Assembly (NCBI RefSeq): GCF_039655745.1
Contig: NZ_JBBYXI010000002.1
Location: forward strand, 753,446-817,445
DNA length: 64,000 nucleotides
Direction: 5' to 3'
DNA from: Hohaiivirga grylli
GTDB taxonomy: Bacteria; Pseudomonadota; Alphaproteobacteria; Rhizobiales; Beijerinckiaceae
This document shows positions 25,476 to 33,589 of this stretch, one piece after another. The position numbers and the translations under genes are program-made. The notes under the pieces are model-generated. The model saw only the letters and a list, made by a program, of their open reading frames with translations. It searched no databases and was not told the origin of the DNA. Position 1 is the first letter of the stretch. Each line of letters begins with the position of its first letter.

Positions 25476-26582
25476 ATGGCCGTTGATGCAAAGGTATTGT
25501 TTGAACCATTCAAGATGGGTGCAATTGACGTCAAAAACCGTATTGCAATGGCCCCTCTGACAAGAAACAGAGCAACCCCTGGCACAGACGCTCCAAATGA
25601 GCTCACCGTTGAATATTACCGCCAGCGTGCAACGGCTGGCTTGATTGTGACCGAAGGCGCGCAGATTTCCCAGCAAGGTCAGGGATATATCTGGACCCCC
25701 GGTATCTATACACCTGAACAGGTTAAGGGCTGGAGCAAGGTAACAGATGCTGTTCACCGTGAAGGCGGTAAAATTGTCATCCAGCTTTGGCATGTCGGTC
25801 GTGTTTCCCATACATCCCTGCAGCCGAATGGTGCGGCTCCTGTTGCCCCATCTGCCGTTCGGGCAGAAGCAAAAACTTATATTGAAGGCGGTTTTTCTGC
25901 AACCTCTGAGCCTACAGCTCTGACAATTGAACAGATTGGCGCAATTCTACAGGATTACCGTCAGGCGACACGCAATGCGCGCGAAGCCGGATTTGATGGC
26001 ATTGAAATCCATGGCGCGAATGGCTATCTGATTGACCAGTTCCTGAAACCAAGCACCAATAAACGCACAGACAGCTATGGTGGCGATATTGAAGGCCGTA
26101 CACACTTTGCACTTGATGTTGTTGACGTCATGACTTCTGAGTGGGATGCTGGCCACATTGGTATTCGCCTTTCACCTGTCAGCCCTGCCAATGGTATCAG
26201 TGATCCAGATCCACAGCCTGTGTTCAACCATCTGGTCTCAGAACTGAGTGAACGTAATCTGGCCTTTATCCACGTCGTTGAAGGTGCAACCGGTGGACCA
26301 CGTGATATCGCACCATTCGACTATGATGCGTTAAGAAGCCGTTTCTCAGGCGCATATATTGCGAATAACAATTACAATCGGGCCATGGCAATTGATGCCA
26401 TTGCTTCAAAGCGTGCTGATATGGTTGCCTTTGGCCGCGCGTTTATTGCCAACCCAGATCTGGTTGAGCGTCTGCGTATTGACGCCCCTCTGAATGAACT
26501 TCATCGCGAAACACTTTATGGTGGTGGCGCAGAAGGTTATACAGATTACCCGACTCTTGCCCAAACGGCTGAGAAAGTCTGA
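25476..26582 (+). CDS. Old yellow enzyme family NAD(P)H:flavin oxidoreductase
   Basis: A 368-residue FMN-dependent ene-reductase with a TIM barrel. ATG at 25476 is chosen because AGGAG lies 7 nt before it; an earlier frame opening at 25458 has no such site. Family motifs are APLTRNRA near the N-terminus, QLWHVGRVSH, EIHGANGYLIDQFL followed by NKRTDSYGG, and GRAFIANPDLVERLR. It probably reduces activated alkenes such as N-ethylmaleimide or nitro-compounds (NemA-like); the physiological substrate is unknown. It is a single gene, with xthA 66 nt downstream. Confidence 0.93.
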   Translation: MAVDAKVLFEPFKMGAIDVKNRIAMAPLTRNRATPGTDAPNELTVEYYRQRATAGLIVTEGAQISQQGQGYIWTPGIYTPEQVKGWSKVTDAVHREGGKIVIQLWHVGRVSHTSLQPNGAAPVAPSAVRAEAKTYIEGGFSATSEPTALTIEQIGAILQDYRQATRNAREAGFDGIEIHGANGYLIDQFLKPSTNKRTDSYGGDIEGRTHFALDVVDVMTSEWDAGHIGIRLSPVSPANGISDPDPQPVFNHLVSELSERNLAFIHVVEGATGGPRDIAPFDYDALRSRFSGAYIANNNYNRAMAIDAIASKRADMVAFGRAFIANPDLVERLRIDAPLNELHRETLYGGGAEGYTDYPTLAQTAEKV

Positions 26583-26597
26583 TTTAATGAAAACTCT

Positions 26598-26622
26598 GAA
26601 GAGAAGGCCATCCCTTCTCTTC
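26598..26622 (+). other. Strong hairpin between the OYE gene and xthA
   Basis: A perfect 10-bp stem pairs 26598-26607 with 26613-26622. No T tract follows, so it is not a standard rho-independent terminator; it may stabilise the upstream mRNA. Confidence 0.5.
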
Positions 26623-26648
26623 AGGTCATACGAGTAATGGATAGCGGT

Positions 26649-27431
26649 ATGAAAATCGTCAGCTGGAACGTCAACTCAATCAGGCAGCGCCTTGAGCACC
26701 TCATCAATTTTCTGGATAAGGAAAAACCTGATGTTGTCTGCCTGCAGGAGTTGAAGTGCCAGGATGATGGCTTCCCCCGCCTTGAAATTGAAGGTGCCGG
26801 ATACAACGTTGCTTTTCATGGACAGAAGGCATTTAACGGCGTTGCCATTCTCTCACGCCATCCAATCAATGATATCCGTAAAGGCTTACCCGGCGACGAA
26901 ACAGACGAACAGTCCCGTTATATAGAAGCCGTCATTACACCGGTTGACCAGCAGGCTTTTCGTGTTGCCTCAATCTATCTACCCAATGGAAACCCGCTTG
27001 GAACACCTAAGTTTGACTACAAACTTGCATGGATGAAGCGGCTTAAAGACCACGTCCAGTCCCTTCTTCCCTATGAAGAGCCACTCGTACTTGCAGGCGA
27101 TTACAACATCATTCCGGAAGAGAAAGATGCTGCCAATCCGCAAGAGTGGGTTAATGATGCCCTCTTCCAGCCAGAAAGCCGTGCAGCCTTCCGGGCAATT
27201 TTGAATCTCGGACTAACTGAAGCCCTCAGAGCCTGTTATGCCAATGATAAGCTCTATACTTTCTGGGATTATCAGGCTGGTGCATGGCAGCGAAATAACG
27301 GTATCCGCATCGACCATCTGCTGCTTTCACCTCAAGCAGCCGACAAGCTTCAGGATGTTGTCATCTATAAAGAAACCAGAGACTGGGAAAAGCCATCGGA
27401 TCACGTACCGATTATTGGAATTTTTTCTTAA
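26649..27431 (+). CDS. xthA: Exodeoxyribonuclease III
   Basis: A 260-residue Mg-dependent exonuclease and AP endonuclease for base-excision repair. Motifs run MKIVSWNVNSIRQR, LQELKCQ with the metal glutamate, GDYNIIPEEKDAANP, and the final SDHVPI with the catalytic histidine. An upstream ATG at 26637 would add four residues; the shorter start fits the family, which usually begins MKI. The exoR-like gene faces it from the right, with no clear terminator between. Confidence 0.95.
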   Translation: MKIVSWNVNSIRQRLEHLINFLDKEKPDVVCLQELKCQDDGFPRLEIEGAGYNVAFHGQKAFNGVAILSRHPINDIRKGLPGDETDEQSRYIEAVITPVDQQAFRVASIYLPNGNPLGTPKFDYKLAWMKRLKDHVQSLLPYEEPLVLAGDYNIIPEEKDAANPQEWVNDALFQPESRAAFRAILNLGLTEALRACYANDKLYTFWDYQAGAWQRNNGIRIDHLLLSPQAADKLQDVVIYKETRDWEKPSDHVPIIGIFS

Positions 27432-27475
27432 TTATTTAAAATCAATACCTTACGTTTGTTTCTTAAAGATAAATA

Positions 27476-28366
27476 TTAATGATTGGTGCGGTAAGTATCC
27501 GCTTTTTCCAAGGCAGCCTGCTGCTCACTCGCAGATGCTCCACTAAGAGCCCGCTCATAAAGATCAACAATCCATTGATCACGAACGGGATCAGCTTCTG
27601 AGTATGCCACTGAAAGCCACATCAGCCCCTTAACCCGCTCTTTCGGAACACCTGTGCCATTTACCAGAAGGTGCCCGAGCAGGGCCTGGGAAGGATAATG
27701 CCCCTTCTCAGCAGCAAGATTTAGCCAACGCGCAGCCTGCCGTGGATCACGACTGCAACCGTTGCCATCAATATAAAGACGGGCAAGGCTATATTGCGCA
27801 TTAGGATCAGAAAAATATGAAGCTGCATAATGGAACATATCGTATGCCCGCGCCGGATTACTCTCGACATACGTTCCCTTGATGCCATCCAGAAAATAAG
27901 TCCCTAAGGCAACAAAAGCGCTTGAAACAACGGCTGCATTGGCAGAGCCCGGGTTCTCTTCAGCATTTTCATCTGCAAGCTTGGAGAAATATTCAAAAGC
28001 CTTCAGATCATCACGCGGAACGCCATCGCCATCCGCATACATGCGCCCAAGCTTCCAAAGCGCGAGGGAATGTCCCTGCGTCGCAGCATATTGCAATGCC
28101 TGAGCTGCACCAGCCTTATCACCGGAATTATAGTCACGAACCCCTGCCCGAACGGCTTCCTTAACAGAGGAGAAAACGGGCAAATCTTTTGCGGTGTTTC
28201 CCTGACGCTGAACTTCAAGCGCATGGGACGGGGCTGAATAAAGAAAGGTTGCTGCAAGAAAAACCGCAGCCGCATTAAAGAGAAACTTGCTTTCAGGAGG
28301 CAGAATCGAGGCGGGCTGGCTGATTGCCACCGCTTTCGTTTTTCCACCTGATACCCGAACTCTCAT
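27476..28366 (-). CDS. exoR: Sel1-repeat periplasmic regulator, ExoR-like
   Basis: A 296-residue protein with an N-terminal segment and signal peptide (about 1-50, ending APSHA) and then Sel1-type repeats: GDKAGAAQALQYAATQGHSLALWKLGRMYADG, NAQYSLARLYIDG and SQALLGHLLVNG. This layout matches rhizobial ExoR as I remember it, a periplasmic protein that holds the ExoS sensor kinase inactive and so controls exopolysaccharide, motility and symbiosis or virulence until acid-triggered proteolysis. GAGAG lies about 9 nt before the ATG. exoS and chvI are not in the window. A different Sel1 protein is possible. Confidence 0.78.
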   Translation of the reverse strand: MRVRVSGGKTKAVAISQPASILPPESKFLFNAAAVFLAATFLYSAPSHALEVQRQGNTAKDLPVFSSVKEAVRAGVRDYNSGDKAGAAQALQYAATQGHSLALWKLGRMYADGDGVPRDDLKAFEYFSKLADENAEENPGSANAAVVSSAFVALGTYFLDGIKGTYVESNPARAYDMFHYAASYFSDPNAQYSLARLYIDGNGCSRDPRQAARWLNLAAEKGHYPSQALLGHLLVNGTGVPKERVKGLMWLSVAYSEADPVRDQWIVDLYERALSGASASEQQAALEKADTYRTNH

Positions 28367-28570
28367 TTAATACGTCTCTCGTTTCCAGATCGCTACCGTG
28401 GTTTCTCACGATGAACCGTTTTGTGCAATGGTTCGATAGCGGTAAAAGCAAATATGGTAAAATTCCAATATCACCTCTTATGACACAGCTTTATGGCATG
28501 AAAAGGACAGGAAATATCTGACTTCTGTTTGTGGCGGGATCGCGGCACAGTACATGAGATAGACGATAGA

Positions 28571-28605
28571 AATAAAAATAGGCGGCACTGTGTTGTAGTG
28601 CCGCC
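28571..28605 (-). terminator. Terminator of the small lipoprotein gene
   Basis: A 9-bp GC-rich stem pairs 28581-28589 with 28597-28605. On the minus strand it is followed by TATTTTTATT. It lies 33 nt past the DUF4156-like gene. Confidence 0.85.
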
Positions 28606-28637
28606 ACACTTAGATTCGCTCAAGTAAGATTATTTTC

Positions 28638-28952
28638 TTACCAGCCATCATTTCCATTGTGATTACAAGAGTAAGCATAGGCACGTGCATGACCCCAGTC
28701 ATGACCTTCACGCTTCAACAGAAGCATGTTGCCACCCATCGTATAGACCTTTTCACGCATCGGTGCGGTCAGCCCCCAGAGATCACCCGGGGTTGTCGCA
28801 AATGGGCCATTTATTTCGCCAAGTAGTGCACAGGCCTTCACGCTTGCCTCTGTATCGACAACTTTGACCGTATTCACCCCAGATGGATAATACGAGCAGC
28901 CTGCAACTAAAAGAGCAGCCAGTGCGACAGAACAGATCTTTATCATTTTCAT
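28638..28952 (-). CDS. Small lipoprotein, DUF4156-like
   Basis: A 104-residue protein with a lipoprotein signal: a basic start, a hydrophobic stretch and the lipobox LVAGC with Cys19, followed by Ser at +2, which in E. coli directs sorting to the outer membrane. The body carries VKACALLGEINGP and a Cys near the end (AYSCNHNG), resembling DUF4156 (E. coli YjeI). Function unknown. A single gene with its own terminator. Confidence 0.75.
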   Translation of the reverse strand: MKMIKICSVALAALLVAGCSYYPSGVNTVKVVDTEASVKACALLGEINGPFATTPGDLWGLTAPMREKVYTMGGNMLLLKREGHDWGHARAYAYSCNHNGNDGW

Positions 28953-29004
28953 AGCCTATACATTTCAAAGCCTCTCAGAGAGAGGCAGGATTGCTAAAGA
29001 AGTA

Positions 29005-29712
29005 TCACAGCTTCACCGTATCTCCGAAGATGCCTGTAAAAGTTTTACACATCATGGAGTCAACTTCTGGCATTGAAATGGGGATTCCAAGATCAACCAG
29101 ACTGGTCACTCCATGTTGCTGCACTCCACAAGGCACAATTCCGGCATAATGGCTCAGATCCGGCTCAACATTCAGGCTGATGCCATGATACGAAACCCAG
29201 TGCTTCACACGAATGCCAATGGCTGCGATTTTGTCTTCAGCTGAAATACCCTTTTCAGGGCGTTTAACCCATACCCCTACCCGATCCTCACGCCGCTCAC
29301 CACGAATATTGAATTCAGCAAGCGTTGCAATAATCCAGCTTTCAAGAGCTGCAACATAGCGGCGCAAATCCGGTAAACGCTTTCTCAGATCAAGCATGAC
29401 ATAAGCCACACGCTGGCCCGGCCCATGATAGGTATATTGTCCACCACGCCCTGAATCGAAAACAGGAAAGCGCTTTGCATCAATCAGGTCTTTTTCATTG
29501 GCAGATGTACCGGCGGTATAAAGAGGAGGATGTTCAACCAGCCAGATGCGTTCCCTCTCCCGGCCCGCTGCAATCTCGCCGACAAGCCGCTCCATCTCTG
29601 CAACTGCGTCCGGATAAGCAACAAGCCCTTCAGAGATCACCCATTCAACGGGAGCCATATCATGCGACGGAAACTGGGTTGGGACACCATCCAGCTCATC
29701 AAGAACACGCAT
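29005..29712 (-). CDS. lipB: Octanoyltransferase LipB
   Basis: Transfers octanoyl from acyl carrier protein to lipoyl domains of 2-oxoacid dehydrogenases and the glycine cleavage H protein. Family motifs are RGGQYTYHGPGQRVAYVMLDL, KIAAIGIRVKHWVSYHGISLNV with the catalytic lysine, and IVPCGVQQHGVTSL with the acyl-accepting cysteine. ATG at 29712 gives 235 residues; an earlier frame opening at 29781 adds 23 residues that do not look like the family. LipA is not in the window. Confidence 0.93.
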   Translation of the reverse strand: MRVLDELDGVPTQFPSHDMAPVEWVISEGLVAYPDAVAEMERLVGEIAAGRERERIWLVEHPPLYTAGTSANEKDLIDAKRFPVFDSGRGGQYTYHGPGQRVAYVMLDLRKRLPDLRRYVAALESWIIATLAEFNIRGERREDRVGVWVKRPEKGISAEDKIAAIGIRVKHWVSYHGISLNVEPDLSHYAGIVPCGVQQHGVTSLVDLGIPISMPEVDSMMCKTFTGIFGDTVKL

Positions 29713-30031
29713 TGATCTTCTAACCTCCCAGCCGAACTTCTCAACTGAATCGACAGATAGCGCTGAATACATCCAGCACAAGATTATTATCTGATTAGTA
29801 GCGCATATCCATAAGAAGAACAGCTATTTGATCACATAAAAACCCACATTCTCTAAAAACAAAGAAAAATCAAAATTAACCAATAAAAATCAAATGGTTA
29901 AACAGTAAAAAACATAAAAAAAGCAAAAGAAAATGAAATATTCCAATATTCCTTTGCGAACGGGCTTGTCGACTGCGAGGCAATCTGTTACACGCTCCTC
30001 TCGGTCGGAGAAATTCGGCTGTTTTCTACCT
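29713..30031 (+). promoter_or_regulatory. A-rich spacer and candidate tRNA-Leu promoter
   Basis: No gene is supported here. About 29850-29945 is strongly A-rich on the plus strand. A possible promoter for the tRNA is TTGTCG at 29966-29971 and TTACAC at 29988-29993, 16 nt apart and ending 38 nt before the tRNA. The A-rich block upstream could act as an UP element. Weak evidence. Confidence 0.35.
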
Positions 30032-30116
30032 GCGGCCATGGCGGAATTGGTAGACGCGCTAGCTTGAGGTGCTAGTTGGGAGACCAGTGGAGGTTCGAGT
30101 CCTCTTGGCCGCACCA
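30032..30116 (+). tRNA. tRNA-Leu (anticodon GAG)
   Basis: An 85-nt class II tRNA. The acceptor stem pairs GCGGCCA (30032-30038) with TGGCCGC (30106-30112), followed by the discriminator A and an encoded CCA (30114-30116). The anticodon stem CTAGC/GCTAG closes a 7-nt loop TTGAGGT, so the anticodon is GAG, reading CUC and CUU. The long variable arm and GGTTCGAGTCC T arm are as expected. A reverse-strand frame across it is spurious. Confidence 0.97.
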
Positions 30117-30140
30117 TTCCTTCTCGAAGGAATAATGACG

Positions 30141-30170
30141 AAGCTGCTGTTCTCAGCAGCTTTTTTATTT
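30141..30170 (+). terminator. tRNA-Leu terminator
   Basis: A 9-bp stem pairs 30141-30149 with 30154-30162 and runs into a T6 tract (30161-30166). A second small hairpin lies directly after the tRNA at 30117-30132. The remaining sequence up to the GH25 gene holds a short AT palindrome (30201-30215) and a hairpin (30244-30259) of unknown role. Confidence 0.9.
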
Positions 30171-30407
30171 TCTGCTCTTCATTTCAAATAAACATCCTCG
30201 ATCATTTAAAATGATTTCAGCTCCCTTGGGATGCCTGAGCTTACCAAGCAATAGCTTGGCTCACCTGATCAACAGCTCTCAACGCAACAATAAAGTTATA
30301 GACAGAACAAAAATCCATTCAGGATAAATTAACCCTGTTTATCAGACAAAAATTAACCCTTCTGACGCATTAGTGATCATAGGTCTATGTAACCATGAAT
30401 TGAGCAT

Positions 30408-31256
30408 ATGCAGTCTAACGCTTTTATATTTTCTAAGAAACGCTCTACGGCACCGTTTCTGTCTTTCAGGAAAACTGTGTGCATGGCGCTTGCCGCAGGT
30501 ATCAGCTTGTTCGCAGGAGCCTGTGACAATTCTATGAAGGGTGACGCTCGTCCCCATGCAGGCGTTGCCAGAGCCCATCGTCTGCCAATTCATGGTATTG
30601 ATGTTTCTAAATGGCAAGGCACAATCGACTGGTCCGCGGTTAAGGCTGCCGGTACGAAGTTTGCCTATATCAAATCCACAGAAGGTGGCGACCACATCGA
30701 CAGCAAGTTCTATGAAAACTGGAACAATGCTGCCCGGGCTGGTGTTCCACGTGGCGCATACCACTTCGTCTTCTGGTGCCGCCCAGCTGAAGAACAGGCA
30801 GAATGGTTCCGCCGGAATGTTCCCGCAGACCCAAATGCCCTCCCCCCGGTTCTGGATGCTGAATGGAATGGTTTCTCCAAGAATTGTCCCAAGAAGCTCC
30901 CTCGTGAGCAGGCTCTTCAGATGATGCAGACCATTTTGAAGGCTATGGAAGAGCATACCGGCAAGCGGCCAATCATCTACACCGACATCACATTCCATGA
31001 AGATGTTCTCGAAGGTGCTTTCAACGACTATCCATATTGGATTCGCAGCACCGCTGCCGAACCTCACACACGTTATAAGAGCCGCCGCTATACATTCTGG
31101 CAGTTCACGACAACAGGTCGCGTCCCGGGTATCAAGGGCGATGTGGACAGAAATGCCTTTTACGGCAGTGAAGATGAATGGAAAACCTTTATGGCAACCC
31201 ATTGCGAGCCGCGAGATATCAATAGGCTGCAACGTGTTGGCCTCTGCGTGAAGTAA
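30408..31256 (+). CDS. GH25 family lysozyme, predicted lipoprotein
   Basis: A 282-residue muramidase-like protein. A basic start and hydrophobic stretch lead to the lipobox FAGAC with Cys39, followed by Asp at +2. The GH25 barrel covers about 62-260: GIDVSKWQGTIDW, KFAYIKSTEGGD, GAYHFVFW, and the catalytic Asp-x-Glu in PPVLDAEWNG, then RPIIYTDITFHE and FWQFTT. It should cleave MurNAc-GlcNAc bonds in the periplasm, for remodelling or a related envelope role. It lies 25 nt before the YdcF-like gene, so the two may share a transcript. The antisense frame of similar length is a shadow. Confidence 0.92.
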   Translation: MQSNAFIFSKKRSTAPFLSFRKTVCMALAAGISLFAGACDNSMKGDARPHAGVARAHRLPIHGIDVSKWQGTIDWSAVKAAGTKFAYIKSTEGGDHIDSKFYENWNNAARAGVPRGAYHFVFWCRPAEEQAEWFRRNVPADPNALPPVLDAEWNGFSKNCPKKLPREQALQMMQTILKAMEEHTGKRPIIYTDITFHEDVLEGAFNDYPYWIRSTAAEPHTRYKSRRYTFWQFTTTGRVPGIKGDVDRNAFYGSEDEWKTFMATHCEPRDINRLQRVGLCVK

Positions 31257-31281
31257 CAATTCACCTCAGACTGAAGGTTAT

Positions 31282-32079
31282 ATGTTTTACTATCTTTCGA
31301 AGATTGTCTGGTTTTTCGCCACACCATCAAATCTGTTGCCGAGCATCGCACTGCTCGGCATCATTATTATTGCATTCACACGCTTTCGGAAAACGGGCCT
31401 TACATTTGCAAGTGCCGGTATCCTCCTGACATTCATCTGTGGCCTACTGCCTGTTCCCAACTGGGTCATGCTACCCCTCGAACAGCGCTTCCCTACCCAT
31501 CAACCAACAGATGCTTCAATTGACGGTATCATTGTTCTGGGTGGTAGCGTTGCCGGTGACGAAACCATGATGCGCCAGCAGCTGAATGTGAATGAGGCCG
31601 GAGAGCGTGTGATTGCCATGGGTGATCTGGCTCGCAGATATCCTAATGCCCGTATTATCTTCTCCGGTGGTGGCGGCAATATGGTCTATAAAGGTGTACC
31701 AGAAGCCAAAGCTGTTGAAGCTTACTCTGAAACCCTTGGTATTCCGGCATCCCGCATCGAATTCGAAGGCAAATCCAGAACAACGCGCGAAAATGCTATC
31801 TACACACGGGAAATGGTTACACCCAAGCAAGGTGAGCGCTGGCTTCTTGTGACATCAGCCTGGCATATGCCACGCTCTGTCGGCTGCTTCCGTAAGGCCG
31901 GCTTTAATGTCATTGCCTACCCGGTCGATTTCAGAACGCGCGGACCACAAGACAGCCGCCGATTATCAGCCTTTGTTTCAGGCGGCTTAAGACGCCTTGA
32001 TACTGGTGCAAAAGAGTGGATGGGCCTGATAGCCTATTACTTCATGGGGTACACAACAGAGCTTCTGCCCAAGCCATAA
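31282..32079 (+). CDS. YdcF/ElyC-like DUF218 membrane protein
   Basis: A 265-residue protein with two N-terminal membrane segments (about 5-25 and 30-55) and a DUF218 domain: IIVLGGSVAGDE, ARIIFSGGGGN, RTTRENAIYT and LLVTSAWHMPRSVGCFRKAGF. Family members such as ElyC and SanA affect envelope integrity and peptidoglycan precursor or lipid-carrier metabolism, but the biochemical role is not settled. Its placement after a GH25 lysozyme fits an envelope job. Confidence 0.88.
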   Translation: MFYYLSKIVWFFATPSNLLPSIALLGIIIIAFTRFRKTGLTFASAGILLTFICGLLPVPNWVMLPLEQRFPTHQPTDASIDGIIVLGGSVAGDETMMRQQLNVNEAGERVIAMGDLARRYPNARIIFSGGGGNMVYKGVPEAKAVEAYSETLGIPASRIEFEGKSRTTRENAIYTREMVTPKQGERWLLVTSAWHMPRSVGCFRKAGFNVIAYPVDFRTRGPQDSRRLSAFVSGGLRRLDTGAKEWMGLIAYYFMGYTTELLPKP

Positions 32080-32082
32080 AAT

Positions 32083-32109
32083 AAAAACCGCAGTTTCTGC
32101 GGTTTTTTT
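32083..32109. terminator. Bidirectional terminator, YdcF-like / livF
   Basis: An 11-bp stem pairs 32083-32093 with 32097-32107 around TTT, with A5 on the left arm and T7 on the right. It lies between two convergent genes and can serve both. Confidence 0.93.
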
Positions 32110-32110
32110 A

Positions 32111-32815
32111 TTAAAGCTCACCAAGATAGGCTTTTCTAACGGCATCATTCTTGAGGAGATTGGCACCTGTATCTTCCAGCACCACACTACCATTCTCAAG
32201 GACATAGCCGCGGTCCGCGACCTGCAATGCCTTATGGGCATTCTGCTCAACCAGAAAGACCGTAACACCTCTGTCACGGATCTGACGAATAATGTCGAAT
32301 ATCTGATTGATAATCATAGGTGCCAAGCCAAGTGTTGGCTCATCAAGTAGCAATAGTCGTGGCTTACTCATCAAAGCACGGCCGATTGCCAGCATCTGCT
32401 GCTCACCACCGGACATGGTTGCACCGCGTTGCTCAAAACGTTCTTTCAGGCGTGGGAACAGATTGAAGACAAACTCCATCCGCTCTTCAATCTCTGCGTT
32501 TCCTGCAAAGAAAGCTCCCATGCGCAAGTTCTCGTAAACTGTGAGTTCCGGGAAAATACGACGCCCTTCCGGTGAGATGGCAATACCCTGCTGCATGCGC
32601 AGATGAGTTGGAATCGTATTGATATCCTTGCCCTCAAACAAAACCTGCCCGCTGGTTGCCCGTGGTGTCCCACAGATTGTCATGAGCAGGGTTGTCTTGC
32701 CTGCACCATTCGCACCAATAAGCGTAACGATCTCGCCTTCTTTAACTTCAACAGAAACACCATGCAGCGCTTCAACCGCACCGTAGTGTGTATGTACCTG
32801 TTCGAGCTTGAGCAT
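32111..32815 (-). CDS. livF: Branched-chain amino acid ABC transporter, ATPase LivF
   Basis: A 234-residue ATPase of the HAAT family. Walker A is GANGAGKTT, the signature MSGGEQQMLAIGRALM, Walker B LLLLDEP, followed by LGLAPMI, which is typical of LivF. The start follows the livG stop by 3 nt. It works with LivG as the nucleotide-binding pair below LivH and LivM. Confidence 0.96.
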   Translation of the reverse strand: MLKLEQVHTHYGAVEALHGVSVEVKEGEIVTLIGANGAGKTTLLMTICGTPRATSGQVLFEGKDINTIPTHLRMQQGIAISPEGRRIFPELTVYENLRMGAFFAGNAEIEERMEFVFNLFPRLKERFEQRGATMSGGEQQMLAIGRALMSKPRLLLLDEPTLGLAPMIINQIFDIIRQIRDRGVTVFLVEQNAHKALQVADRGYVLENGSVVLEDTGANLLKNDAVRKAYLGEL

Positions 32816-32818
32816 ATC

Positions 32819-33589
32819 TCAGTCCTCCCCCAGGTAGGCTTTGATAACGCGTTCATCCTGCTGGATGCGCTTTGGTGTATCGGTTGCAATTGGCCGACCA
32901 TATTCCATCACCAGAATACGATCAGAGACATCCATGACCAGACGCATATCATGCTCAATGAGAAGCACAGCAACGTGATTTTCACGACGCAGGCGATCAA
33001 TAAGATGCTGCAGCTCCAGTTTCTCCTGCGGATTAAGGCCAGCAGCAGGCTCATCCAGTAAAAGCAGCCGCGGCTCTGTAATCATGCAACGGGCAATCTC
33101 AACACGACGCTGATGCCCATAAGCCAGTGTACCTGCCTCGCGGTTGGCAAACTCGCCCAGACCAAGCTGTTCGAGCCAGAACATTGCACGGTCAAGGGCC
33201 TCACGCTCATACCGACGATAACGCGGCAAGGAGAACAAACCAGACAAGAAGTTATTATTGACCTGCCGATGCTGGGCAACCAACAGGTTCTCAAGCACCG
33301 TCATACTCTTGAACAGGCGTATATTCTGGAATGTCCGGACAATACCACGACGGGCAACCTGATGGCTTGGGAGACCCGTAATAGACTCACCCGCAAATGA
33401 GACGTGGCCTGATGTCGGCTTATAAAAACCAGAAACACAGTTAAACACCGTCGTCTTGCCAGCACCATTCGGACCAATAATCGCAAAAATTTCCTGCGGA
33501 TGAACCATAAAGGAAATGCCATCGACAGCTACGAGACCGCCGAATTCCATCCGAAGATCGGATACGTGGAGTACGTCTTTCGGACTCAT
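32819..33589 (-). CDS. livG: Branched-chain amino acid ABC transporter, ATPase LivG
   Basis: A 256-residue ATPase. Walker A is GPNGAGKTTVFN, the signature is LAYGHQRRVEIARC (the YG variant usual in LivG), and Walker B LLLLDEPAAGLNPQE. It carries the LivG-specific long insert between the Q-loop and signature (RTFQNIRLFKSMTVLENL). Its ATG overlaps the livM stop by 4 nt. Confidence 0.96.
   Translation of the reverse strand: MSPKDVLHVSDLRMEFGGLVAVDGISFMVHPQEIFAIIGPNGAGKTTVFNCVSGFYKPTSGHVSFAGESITGLPSHQVARRGIVRTFQNIRLFKSMTVLENLLVAQHRQVNNNFLSGLFSLPRYRRYEREALDRAMFWLEQLGLGEFANREAGTLAYGHQRRVEIARCMITEPRLLLLDEPAAGLNPQEKLELQHLIDRLRRENHVAVLLIEHDMRLVMDVSDRILVMEYGRPIATDTPKRIQQDERVIKAYLGED

Noticed and set aside
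29890..30117. 75-residue reverse frame across the tRNA starting MVRPRGLEPP
   Set aside because: This peptide is a well-known artefact of reading a tRNA-Leu gene backwards.
30342..31259. 305-residue frame antisense to the GH25 gene
   Set aside because: The plus strand carries a complete lipobox and all GH25 motifs. The reverse frame is Cys-rich with no recognisable pattern.
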